From: JALZBN01 sp035525375
GTDB lineage: Bacteria > Actinomycetota > Acidimicrobiia > Acidimicrobiales > AC-14
Direction: 5' to 3'
Length of the DNA: 49,554 nt
Assembly (NCBI GenBank): GCA_035525375.1
Contig: DATLEI010000068.1
Location: forward strand, 1-49,554
A program made the position numbers and the translations under genes. Under the pieces are notes generated by a model. That model saw only the letters and a program-made list of their open reading frames with translations, did not search any database and was not told where the DNA came from. Every line of letters starts with the position of its first letter. Positions within the stretch are counted from its first letter, which is position 1. This document shows, piece by piece, positions 33,589 to 40,773 of this stretch.

Positions 33589-34569
33589 GTGCCCGAGCCC
33601 TTGGTCGACCCCTTCGGACGGACGGTTCGCGACCTACGGGTGTCGGTAACCGATCGCTGCAACCTGCGTTGCCGCTACTGCATGTCCGAGGAAATGACAT
33701 GGCTGCCACGCGCCGAGCTGCTGACGTTCGAGGAGATTGAACGAATCGCCCGGGTGTGCGTCGAGCGCTTCGGCTTCGACGGGATCCGCCTCACCGGTGG
33801 AGAGCCCACGGTCCGAGCTCAGTTGCCCGTCCTCGTCGAGATGCTCAGTCGGCTGGACGTCGACCTCGCTCTCACGACAAACGGCGCGACCTTCGCCGTT
33901 GTCGCCGATGACCTCCGGCGCGCCGGACTTCGGCGGGTGAACATCTCATGCGACTCGCTGCGGCGCGATCGGTACGCGTCGGTGACCCGGCGCGACGTGC
34001 TCCCGGCGGTACTCGACGGCATCGACGCCGCCGTGGCGTGCCGGCTGCATCCGGTCAAGGTGAACTGCGTGCTGATCCGTGGCTTCAATGATGACGAAGT
34101 GCTGGACTTCGCCACCTTCGGCCGCGAGCGAGGGGTGACCATCCGCTTCATCGAGTTCATGCCCCTCGATGCCGGCGGTGACTGGACTGCTGACAAGGTC
34201 GTGCCCGCCGCTGACGTAGTGGCCGAGATTGACGCCCGGTACCCGCTGAGCGCGGTCGTCCACGGCTCGGAACCGGCCCGCCGTTACCGGTACCTCGACG
34301 GCGCGGGCGAGATCGGGGTGATCGGAAGCGTGACCGAGAGCTTCTGTGGGACCTGTGATCGGGTGCGGGTCACCGCCGAGGGGATGTTCCGGAGCTGTTT
34401 GTTCGCGATGCGGGAGGCAGACCTTCGGCGCGTCCTGCGCGCCGGCGGCAGCGATGACGACCTCGCGGCCGCGATCTCAACTGAGGTCGGTACCAAGTGG
34501 TCGGGTCACAGCATCGGGCAGGTGGATTTCGTTCGCCCGGCGCGCAGCATGAGTCAGATCGGCGGTTAG
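33589..34569 (+). CDS. moaA: GTP 3',8-cyclase
   Basis: A 326-residue radical SAM enzyme beginning at GTG 33589. CNLRCRYC is the SAM/4Fe-4S motif and FCGTCDRVRVTAEGMFRSCLF the C-terminal second cluster. GIRLTGGEPTVR follows, and the protein ends in GG, as catalytic MoaA should. It converts GTP to 3',8-cyclo-7,8-dihydro-GTP, the first step of molybdenum cofactor synthesis. TAACCT (33577-33582), overlapping the previous stop, leaves six bases before the start, so an internal leaderless promoter is possible. Confidence 0.96.
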   Translation: MPEPLVDPFGRTVRDLRVSVTDRCNLRCRYCMSEEMTWLPRAELLTFEEIERIARVCVERFGFDGIRLTGGEPTVRAQLPVLVEMLSRLDVDLALTTNGATFAVVADDLRRAGLRRVNISCDSLRRDRYASVTRRDVLPAVLDGIDAAVACRLHPVKVNCVLIRGFNDDEVLDFATFGRERGVTIRFIEFMPLDAGGDWTADKVVPAADVVAEIDARYPLSAVVHGSEPARRYRYLDGAGEIGVIGSVTESFCGTCDRVRVTAEGMFRSCLFAMREADLRRVLRAGGSDDDLAAAISTEVGTKWSGHSIGQVDFVRPARSMSQIGG

Positions 34570-34585
34570 CGCCTAGACTTTCTGC

Positions 34586-35074
34586 GTGTCCGACAGGGGT
34601 CTCACCCATATCGATCCCCTGGGACGGGCTCGTATGGTCGATGTCACGCCCAAAGAGGCGACTCATCGCCGGGCGCTCGCCCGATGCAAGGTGATGATGC
34701 AGCCCGAGACAACCTCCAGAATTGCCAGCAACGCCATTTCCAAGGGCGACGTCCTCGCCGTGGCCCGGGTGGCCGGTATCCAAGCCGCAAAGCAGACCCC
34801 GCACCTGATCCCACTGTGCCACCCGTTGCTGGTGGGGTCGGTATTCGTGAACTTCACGGTGGGCGACGACCATGTCGAGGTCGAGGTGCAGGTCGACACG
34901 GTCGACCGCACCGGCGTCGAGATGGAGGCCATGACGGCATGTGCCGTGGCCGCCCTGACGGTCTACGACATGTGCAAATCGCTCGATCGATCGATGGTGA
35001 TCGGCGAGCTGACCCTGTGGGAGAAGACCGGCGGACGGTCGGGCATCTACAGGCGAACCGACACTTCGACCTGA
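34586..35074 (+). CDS. moaC: cyclic pyranopterin monophosphate synthase
   Basis: A 162-residue protein starting GTG 34586. It converts the MoaA product to cPMP, together completing step one of Moco synthesis. Conserved: MVDVTPKEATHR, KQTPHLIPLCHPL, GVEMEAMTACAVAALTVYDM and the catalytic KTGGRSG near the end. TAGACT (34573-34578) lies seven bases upstream, again suggesting a leaderless start. Only 16 bp separate it from moaA. MoaD/MoaE are not in this window. Confidence 0.96.
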   Translation: MSDRGLTHIDPLGRARMVDVTPKEATHRRALARCKVMMQPETTSRIASNAISKGDVLAVARVAGIQAAKQTPHLIPLCHPLLVGSVFVNFTVGDDHVEVEVQVDTVDRTGVEMEAMTACAVAALTVYDMCKSLDRSMVIGELTLWEKTGGRSGIYRRTDTST

Positions 35075-35216
35075 CTGCCACCTTGCTTCGGCCACGCCCC
35101 GGCTGGTAGGAAGGAGGTCGGCGGCTTCGCAGTATGCGCGTATTCGCGTGCACCATCCGCGATTCGGCAGTGCTGTTCCTGTACGGTCCCCCACTAGTAA
35201 AGAGAGGTCGAGGAGC

Positions 35217-35765
35217 GTGACATTGGTTCTGGTAATCCTCGCCATCATCTGGGTAGCCGTATTGGTCCCGCCCGCCATTCGGGCGAGGGCCGAGGCTCGA
35301 CCGGCTGATTCGATAAGCGCCTTCCGCCGCCAACTGCGTGTGCTTCACCGCACTCGCCCGGCGTGGGGCGGCCGAGGGCCGGCCCCCGATGCATGGGCGG
35401 CTCCTTCAGCAGTGCCCTCTGCCGTAGCCGCGCTCCACAGCCGCTCGGTCGGCAATGTGAGTCCGATTCGCCCGATCCGCTCCGCACAGTCGTTCCAGGC
35501 CGCATCCGCCCGCAGCCGCACCATGCGGCGCCGGCGCGACGTCCTCGTGGCCCTTTTGGCTAGCTCGGGCGCCACTCTGTTGCTGGCCCTCGTTGGCCTC
35601 GGCATGATGCTCTGGATCAACCTGCTCGTCGATGCCTGCCTCATCGGCTACGTCGCCCTGCTAATCCGTCAGCGCAACTTGGCCGCCGAGCGTGAAATGA
35701 AGGTGCGATTCCTGCCCCGGTCGCCGCTCGCAGAGCCGGCGTTCCTGCGCCGCTCGGCCAACTGA
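35217..35765 (+). CDS. SepX/GlpR-like division membrane protein
   Basis: A 182-residue protein starting at GTG 35217 with GAGGTCGAGGAG upstream. The N-terminal span TLVLVILAIIWVAVLVPPAI leads straight into RARAEARPADSISAFRRQLRVL. This W-x-A-x-LVP...R-x-E-x-RP-x-(D/E)-x-h-x-x-F pattern is that of SepX of Streptomyces and GlpR of Corynebacterium, actinobacterial proteins of the cell-division apparatus. Two closely spaced spans at about residues 105-150 form a second hairpin. The galU-moeA/glp neighbourhood is also conserved around those genes. The call rests on motif and context; length is shorter than the Streptomyces protein. Confidence 0.72.
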   Translation: MTLVLVILAIIWVAVLVPPAIRARAEARPADSISAFRRQLRVLHRTRPAWGGRGPAPDAWAAPSAVPSAVAALHSRSVGNVSPIRPIRSAQSFQAASARSRTMRRRRDVLVALLASSGATLLLALVGLGMMLWINLLVDACLIGYVALLIRQRNLAAEREMKVRFLPRSPLAEPAFLRRSAN

Positions 35766-35776
35766 TCCTCAGCTAG

Positions 35777-36436
35777 CTGAGTCCCAGCCCCGGCCCCAGC
35801 CGTCGCGAGGAACTCGATGCTCTTCAGGAGCGTCTCCGGCGCGACCTGGATGCAGCCCACGGCGCGCGCGAGGTTGCCTTGGCCGCGTGCCGGCGGGCCA
35901 TCCGGGCCTGTGGAAGCTCGATTCGCGGTGTCCACCGGGGTGATGCGGCCGGCGCGTCGGCGTTGGCTGACGAGGCCGGCGTCGCCGTCGCCGAAGCCCA
36001 GGCGGCGCTACTGCCCTTCCCGGCCCTGGCTGCGGCCGGACCCCTGCATGACGCCGAGAAGGAGTACGCCGAGGCGCGTCTGACTGCGGCCCTCGTGAGC
36101 GGCGCGTCGTTGCCGACGCCTGCTGACCTCGGGGTGCGCTCCGGCGCGTGGCTGAACGGCTTGTGCGAGGCCGCGAGCGAACTCCGCCGGTACCTGCTGG
36201 ATCGCCTGCGCGCCGGCGAGATGGCCGAAGCCGACCGGCTCCTGGCGGTCATGAGCGATGTCTACGACCTGCTCGTGTCAATCGACTATCCCGACGCTGT
36301 CACCGGTGGTCTCCGGCGCGCCACCGACGCCCTACGCGCCGTCCTCGAGCGCACCCGCGGCGATCTCACCACCACCGTCTTGCAGACGCGCCTGCAAGCA
36401 GCAATCGAGACAAGGCTGCCTGCGGCGCCCGAGTAA
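35777..36436 (+). CDS. translin-family RNA/DNA-binding protein
   Basis: About 219 residues. No ATG/GTG exists in frame before TTG 35879, yet the upstream codons (PSRREELDALQERLRRDLDA, then REVALAACRRAIRACG) clearly belong to the protein, so CTG 35777, right after an in-frame TAG, is the likely start. An all-helical fold has HDAEKEYAEA (the translin EYVEA motif), LNGLCEAASELRRYLLDRLR, MSDVYDLLVSIDYPDAV and ALRAVLERTRGDL, as in archaeal and eukaryotic translins. Translin with TRAX forms C3PO, an octameric ribonuclease that trims tRNA leaders and small RNAs. This gene ends 18 bp before a tRNA on the same strand. Bacterial members are poorly studied. Confidence 0.75.
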   Translation: MSPSPGPSRREELDALQERLRRDLDAAHGAREVALAACRRAIRACGSSIRGVHRGDAAGASALADEAGVAVAEAQAALLPFPALAAAGPLHDAEKEYAEARLTAALVSGASLPTPADLGVRSGAWLNGLCEAASELRRYLLDRLRAGEMAEADRLLAVMSDVYDLLVSIDYPDAVTGGLRRATDALRAVLERTRGDLTTTVLQTRLQAAIETRLPAAPE

Positions 36437-36454
36437 CGTTGGCGCGTAGCCGAC

Positions 36455-36530
36455 GGGGGTGTAGCTCAGCTGGTAGAGCGCTACGTTCGCAACGTAGAAG
36501 TCGGCGGTTCGAGTCCGCTCACCTCCACCA
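36455..36530 (+). tRNA. tRNA-Ala (anticodon CGC), CCA encoded
   Basis: A complete cloverleaf. The acceptor GGGGGTG pairs with CACCTCC and includes the G3-U70 pair that marks tRNA-Ala. The D arm is GCTC/GAGC, the anticodon stem CTACG/CGTAG with loop TTCGCAA (anticodon CGC), and the T arm GGCGG/CCGCT with TTCGAGT. Discriminator A and CCA end at 36530. Confidence 0.97.
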
Positions 36531-36571
36531 AACGCCCAGGTCAAAGCGGTTACGAGTGATTAGCCGATTTT

Positions 36572-36591
36572 CTGCACCACGCCTGCACCAC
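36572..36591 (+). repeat. CTGCACCAC direct repeat next to tRNA
   Basis: CTGCACCAC occurs at 36572-36580 and 36583-36591, 41 bp after the tRNA end. Short direct repeats with an 11-bp period next to a tRNA are typical of integrase arm sites. No second copy of the tRNA 3' end was found downstream in the window. Confidence 0.4.
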
Positions 36592-36727
36592 AAGAATCTT
36601 GAAAAAGTTTCGGTCGACCGCCTACAGATTCCCGGCAACTCGCCCCCGGAAGCGTCCTGGATGTCCGCGTGGGGCTCGGACGCCAGCTCGAGCGTGGGCG
36701 GCGCGCGCCGGAAAGGCGGGCGCCCTT

Positions 36728-37506
36728 CTACGCGCCCCGATCCACCCGCGCTCGCAAGGCAATCGCGAGAGACGCGACGAATACGCCAATGGCAGCCAAC
36801 GCGGCGGCAGGGCCAAGCATGGTGTAGTCCAAGCCGACGAGCCCCACTAGTCCGGTCCCGGATGACAGCGCTAGCCCTCCGGCACCACTGAGCCCGAGGA
36901 CGACGAGGCCTCGTGTCTTCGCCCCGCGGCGGCGTGCGAGCAGCCATAGCAACGGGGCCGTGACCACGAGGACAAGCGGAGCCAGCTGCAGGCGGGCGAG
37001 CCAGCTCGGACCAATCGTTGAGAGCGGCTCACGGCCGAGCACCGCCCGCCGCTCCCATCGGCCATCGGGCCCGCGGTGCAGAACTCCCTGCGTACCCATG
37101 GCGACCACGACGTGCTCACCACCACCGGCTACGACTGTCGAGACCGCACCGAATTCGTCAGCGGCGCTCACGCCGCACGTGAACGGAGGGATGTGTAGGC
37201 GGATCCGCTCTCGCTGCTCGTTCGTGAACGCGTACGCCACCGTCCAGGGCGCCGCGCCCTCCCGTTCCTCGACCCGTGACCCGGGGACGACCTGGACGCA
37301 CTCATGGTTCGTACATGCCGTCTTCTCCACAACGGTGGGCGCCGCCGGGGCAAGGCTCTTCGCCCAGTGCCGCCCACCGTCGTGGCTGACCGCCCACTCG
37401 GTTGGAGGCGCGCCGACGACGTTCCTCGGTCTGTCATGCGGGCGAAGACGGTGGAGCCGTGGACGGCGAAGGCGTCGATGACCGGCGGGTTGTAACAGCT
37501 GGCCAT
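36728..37506 (-). pseudogene. truncated, frameshifted BNR/beta-propeller membrane protein
   Basis: Two overlapping frames together make one protein. The 5' part (from ATG 37506) reads CYNPPVIDAFAVHGSTVF-ARMTD. Near 37430 the sense switches frame to RNVVGAPPTEWAVSHDGGRHW, with the S-x-DGG-x-x-W Asp-box of BNR/sialidase-type propellers, and continues through TACTNHECVQVVPGS, TEQRERIRLHIPPFTCG and VVAMGTQGVLHRGPDGRW. The last 90 residues have three membrane spans. N-terminal propeller blades are missing. One frameshift and a lost 5' end mark it as a remnant; only the last 200 codons (37330-36728) could still be translated. Confidence 0.7.
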
Positions 37507-37540
37507 GATGCTCCGTAGTCGTCTCGGCGGGTTGAAGGAC

Positions 37541-37558
37541 CTTATCAATACTGATAAG
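37541..37558. promoter_or_regulatory. palindromic operator of the XRE regulator
   Basis: CTTATCA-ATAC-TGATAAG is a perfect 7-bp inverted repeat, AT-rich in a GC-rich setting and ending 8 bp before the XRE start codon. It is well placed for autorepression of the regulator, and possibly control of the divergent remnant. Confidence 0.7.
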
Positions 37559-37566
37559 TTACGTCC

Positions 37567-37989
37567 ATGCCTCGCCAGACCAGTTCCTCCAGCCGGACCG
37601 TCCCGAAGACCATTGCCTCCCGCGGGGCGATTCAAGGTCGACGCGCAGCGACGCCAATCGGTAGAACCGCCGACGCCGCTGCCGCTCAGCGGGCGGCGCG
37701 CAGTCCTGAATATCTCGAGCAGCAAGCCGAGCGACAGAGCTTCCGCGAGATTGCTTGGCTCCTCATCAAGTACCGAATGGACAAGGGGCTCAGCCAACGA
37801 GAGCTCGCCGACCTCGTCGGTACGAGCTACTCGCAGATCTCGCGAATCGAGAGTGGTCGGCACCGGACGAACCTCGACACCCTGTCTCGCATTGCCCACG
37901 CTCTCGACCTACGAATGGTGCTTGGGTTCGAGAGTAAGCGATCAAACGGGAGACCAAAGCGAGCTCTGGTTACTTTCCAGAGCGTTTGA
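37567..37989 (+). CDS. XRE-family regulator, orphan antitoxin-like
   Basis: A 140-residue protein. Residues 1-45 are Ser/Arg/Ala-rich and disordered. Residues about 60-118 form a helix-turn-helix: EIAWLLIKYRMDKGLSQRELADLVGTSYSQISRIESGRHRTNLDTLSRIAHALD, typical of HigA-type antitoxins and XRE repressors. No HigB/RelE-like toxin gene lies on either side. It is preceded by a sharp palindrome. It may be a solitary survivor of a toxin-antitoxin pair or an island regulator. Confidence 0.85.
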   Translation: MPRQTSSSSRTVPKTIASRGAIQGRRAATPIGRTADAAAAQRAARSPEYLEQQAERQSFREIAWLLIKYRMDKGLSQRELADLVGTSYSQISRIESGRHRTNLDTLSRIAHALDLRMVLGFESKRSNGRPKRALVTFQSV

Positions 37990-38113
37990 TTGAGCACGCT
38001 CCGCCGCCCCTCGTGCACAGCGTGAAAAACCTGGTCCGGCTCGGCATCCTTGCCCAGGACCGACAAGCCGTGCGGCCCACTGCCATGACGCCCATCGCCA
38101 CCGGGGTGCAGAC

Positions 38114-39121
38114 ATGCACGCAATAGCGCAGCACCGCTACGGCACAGACGCCGAGCGCGTCCTGCAGCTCGAGGAAATCGCAACGCCGGACATCGGCGAC
38201 GGCGACGTACTCGTGCGGGTGGCGGCCGCCAGTGTCGACATGGGCACGTGGCACTGCATGACAGGTATGCCGTATGCAATGCGCCTCGCGGGCTTCGGCG
38301 TCCGATCCCCCAAAGCGTCCAACCCGGGCCGGGCCCTCGCCGGAACAGTGGAGTCCGTTGGCAAGGAAGTGACCGAGTTCAGACTGGGCGACGAGGTCCA
38401 TGGCACCTGCGACGGATCCTTCGCCGAGTACGCCCGCGTCGAAATGAACATGCTCGCATCCAAGCCCGCGAACCTGACGTTCGAACAGGCCGCGGCTGTC
38501 CCCATCTCTGGCGGCACAGCGTTGCAGGCTGTCCGCAAGGCGAACGTGCAGCCTGGTCAGACGGTGTTGATCGTCGGCGCGTCGGGAGGCGTGGGCACGT
38601 TCGCCGTGCAGATCGCTAAGGCCTTCGGCGCCGAAGTCACCGGTGTCTGCAGCACCGCCAAGATGGATCTCGTTCGTTCCCTCGGAGCCGATCGCGTCAT
38701 CGACTACACACGCGACGACTTCACGAGCGGCAAGGATCGCTACGACGTCATTCTCGACATAGGCGGCAGTCGCCGACTGTGGCATCTTCGTCGAGTGCTC
38801 TCGCCACGAGGAACACTCGTTATCGTCGGTGGCGAGACGGGCGGACGTTGGCTCGGGGGCTTCGACCGATCACTGCGCGCGGTACTGCTGTCGCTGTTCG
38901 TTGGCCAGAAGCTGGGCATGCTGGCTTCGAAGGAGAACGCCAAGGACCTCAACCTGCTGCGCGATCTCATCGAAACCGGACAAGTCACACCCGCGATCGA
39001 TCGCACATACCCACTGAGCGAGACCGCGGACGCGATCCGGCATGTGCGCGACGGTCGCGCACAGGGCAAGATCGTCATCACGGTGCAAGGCCTCGGCACG
39101 CTGCCGACATCGGACCAGTAA
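38114..39121 (+). CDS. MDR-family NAD(P)H quinone/alcohol oxidoreductase
   Basis: A 335-residue medium-chain reductase. The N-terminal GroES-like fold (EIATPDIGDGDVLVRVAAASVD) and the cofactor motif TVLIVGASGGVGTFAVQIAKAFGA (A-x-x-GGVG) are clear. No Cys/His zinc site or structural CxxC lobe is present, so it is of the zinc-free quinone-oxidoreductase type. VIDYTRDDF and a C-terminal KIVITV are conserved. It reduces enones or quinones with NADPH. It is convergent with tetR over 38 bp. Confidence 0.92.
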   Translation: MHAIAQHRYGTDAERVLQLEEIATPDIGDGDVLVRVAAASVDMGTWHCMTGMPYAMRLAGFGVRSPKASNPGRALAGTVESVGKEVTEFRLGDEVHGTCDGSFAEYARVEMNMLASKPANLTFEQAAAVPISGGTALQAVRKANVQPGQTVLIVGASGGVGTFAVQIAKAFGAEVTGVCSTAKMDLVRSLGADRVIDYTRDDFTSGKDRYDVILDIGGSRRLWHLRRVLSPRGTLVIVGGETGGRWLGGFDRSLRAVLLSLFVGQKLGMLASKENAKDLNLLRDLIETGQVTPAIDRTYPLSETADAIRHVRDGRAQGKIVITVQGLGTLPTSDQ

Positions 39122-39159
39122 TGGTCATCGACGAGGGTCGAGGACAGGCCCGGACGTCA

Positions 39160-39840
39160 TCACGATTGGGGCGCCGACCGTTCGCGCGCCCGCTCGAGGC
39201 CGTCGAGAATCAGGTCGAGCCCGAACTCGTACTCGTCGCCGTAGTCGTAGCCGGGCTGCAGGATGTGCTCAACGGCCAGCTCGGTGAGGTGGGGGTACTC
39301 ATCGGGCGGCATCCGCCGAAGAATCACTTGAACTACCTCCTCCGTCTCCGCCGCAGTGTGGAACGGCAGGCTGGCCTCTTGCAGAGCGAAGCCATAGATG
39401 TAGCTGTCTAGGACGGCGTACGCGTGGGCGGCCATCTCAATCGAGAAGCCCGCCCCACGAAGGCTGCCGATGACCTTGTCGTGATGTCGCAACGTGGCCG
39501 GGCCGGGTGTCGTCCGGGACTCCATAAGGCCGATGGCCCAGTGATGGCGCAATAGCGCATGGCGGGCGGAGACCGCCCGCTGGCGCATGGCGCTCTTCCA
39601 GCCCGCTTCGCCCGACGGAAGGTCGATCTCACCGAAGACTATGTCCACCATGGCGTCCAGCAGCTCGTCCTTGCTGGCCACGTGGTTGTACAGCGACATT
39701 GCCTCGACGCCGAGCGCTTCGCCGAGCTTGCGCATACTCAGCGAACCGACGCCATCCTCGTCGGCGAAGGCGATAGCGGCGCCTAACACCCGTTCACGGT
39801 TTAGCGGGGGCCGGGCCGTCGCTGACTCAATCGGCTTCAT
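39160..39840 (-). CDS. TetR-family transcriptional repressor
   Basis: A 226-residue regulator starting ATG 39840, with AGGAGG spaced ideally. DNA-binding helices: RVLGAAIAFADEDGVGSLSMRKLGEALGVEAMSLYNHVASKDELL, the classic TetR pattern. The C-terminal ligand domain contains WAIGLMESRTTPGPATLRHHD and resembles the TetR_C class that binds hydrophobic or metal-chelated ligands. It is divergent from a four-gene operon and a 17-bp palindrome lies between them. Confidence 0.93.
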   Translation of the reverse strand: MKPIESATARPPLNRERVLGAAIAFADEDGVGSLSMRKLGEALGVEAMSLYNHVASKDELLDAMVDIVFGEIDLPSGEAGWKSAMRQRAVSARHALLRHHWAIGLMESRTTPGPATLRHHDKVIGSLRGAGFSIEMAAHAYAVLDSYIYGFALQEASLPFHTAAETEEVVQVILRRMPPDEYPHLTELAVEHILQPGYDYGDEYEFGLDLILDGLERARERSAPQS

Positions 39841-39857
39841 CTCGTCCTCCTGACCTC

Positions 39858-39885
39858 TTGACAAACGCACAGCGTACGGTAGGTT
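39858..39885 (+). promoter_or_regulatory. putative sigma-70 promoter of the DUF4389 operon
   Basis: TTGACA (39858-39863), 16 bases, then TAGGTT (39880-39885). The -35 is consensus and the -10 is weak. The palindromic operator begins two bases downstream and would cover the transcription start. Confidence 0.6.
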
Positions 39886-39886
39886 C

Positions 39887-39903
39887 CACTTACGATGTAA
39901 GTG
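39887..39903. promoter_or_regulatory. TetR operator palindrome
   Basis: CACTTAC-GAT-GTAAGTG is a perfect inverted repeat with 7-bp arms, positioned between divergent tetR and the DUF4389 gene and just downstream of the -10. It is the expected binding site for a TetR dimer. Confidence 0.75.
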
Positions 39904-39922
39904 CTGACCGGAAGGAGCAACC

Positions 39923-40519
39923 ATGTCAATCGCTACCCCTTATCCCCTTCAGCTCGACTTCCAAGCCGAGCGCGACATCGTCCGGTGGCGCCCGTTGGTG
40001 CAATGGCTGCTGGCTATCCCGCACCTGTTGATCGCCTACGCCCTCCGCACCCTTCGGCAGATCTTGACGCTGATCAGCTTCTTCACCGTGCTGTTCACCG
40101 AGCGGATACCGCGACCAATCTTCAACGCGATCGTCATGACCTACCGCTACGAGTGGCGGGCCACGAGCTACGCGCTCTTCATGCATGAGGACTACCCGCC
40201 GTTCGACTTCGATCTGACTTCCGAAGACGACGGTATGGAAGTCCACACGTCGCTCCGACTGACCTACCCCGAGCACCTCGCGCGATGGAAGCCGCTGTAC
40301 AAGTGGATCCTGGCCATTCCCCAGTACTTCGTGCTGATCGGTCTGTTCATCGTGGCGTGCCTCGGCATCATCGGTGGGTTCTTCGCTGTGCTCGTCACCG
40401 GGAAGTATCCAGAAGGGATCCGGGACTTCTTGGTCCATGCCTACCGCTATGGGCTCCGCGTGGAGGCCTATGTGGGCTTTCTGACCGATCGCTACCCGCC
40501 ATTCAACTTCGCGGCGTGA
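39923..40519 (+). CDS. DUF4389 membrane protein
   Basis: A 198-residue protein with GGAAGGAG before ATG 39923. It has two similar halves, each with one or two membrane spans followed by a soluble loop. WRPLVQWLLAIPHLLIAYAL and WKPLYKWILAIPQYFVLIGL correspond to each other, as do YRYEWRATSYALFMHEDYPPF and YRYGLRVEAYVGFLTDRYPPF. This duplicated W(K/R)P-x6-LAIP ... YRY-x10-DYPPF pattern is the DUF4389 signature. The function of the family is unknown. It heads the TetR-regulated operon. Confidence 0.93.
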   Translation: MSIATPYPLQLDFQAERDIVRWRPLVQWLLAIPHLLIAYALRTLRQILTLISFFTVLFTERIPRPIFNAIVMTYRYEWRATSYALFMHEDYPPFDFDLTSEDDGMEVHTSLRLTYPEHLARWKPLYKWILAIPQYFVLIGLFIVACLGIIGGFFAVLVTGKYPEGIRDFLVHAYRYGLRVEAYVGFLTDRYPPFNFAA

Positions 40520-40530
40520 GGCGGAAGCCA

Positions 40531-40773
40531 GTGGGTGGTGTGCATGTGCGGACGCACGTCGCGACGCTCGGATACGGCCTCCGCCATCGGGACAGGCGGG
40601 AGATATTTGGGCAGCTGGTCCGGCTGGTAGTGGCGGCGCCTGGGACGTGGACGCGGCGCTACCCCGTCGGCAACACCGGTGGAGCCAACGTCAGCGCGCT
40701 GAAACCGATGCCGATACCCGACGACCTACAGACCGTGCTGCACGGTCCAGTCATCACGCCCGCCGGAGTATGA
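40531..40773 (+). CDS. DUF3703-like protein lacking its N-terminal half
   Basis: An 80-residue protein starting at GTG 40531 with GCGGAAG upstream. VHVRTHVATLGYGLRHRD-REIFGQLVRLV and YPVGNTGGANVSALKPMPIP are the C-terminal half of DUF3703 (HxxVH-x-x-ML, GQ-x-x-R, GNTGG). The usual first 40-50 residues with their ERAHVL helix are absent and not recoverable in other frames. It overlaps the next gene by ATGA. DUF3703 often occurs with metal-resistance genes. Confidence 0.7.
   Translation: MGGVHVRTHVATLGYGLRHRDRREIFGQLVRLVVAAPGTWTRRYPVGNTGGANVSALKPMPIPDDLQTVLHGPVITPAGV

Noticed and set aside
32354..35216. Moco riboswitch in the moeA-moaA-moaC block
   Set aside because: Gaps between these genes are 5-16 bp, and no structured leader of the needed length was seen in the 142-bp gap before 35217.
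37567..38113. Toxin partner for the XRE regulator
   Set aside because: No short frame on either side has RelE/HigB features; the upstream sequence is the propeller remnant and the 120 bp downstream shows no start with a ribosome site.
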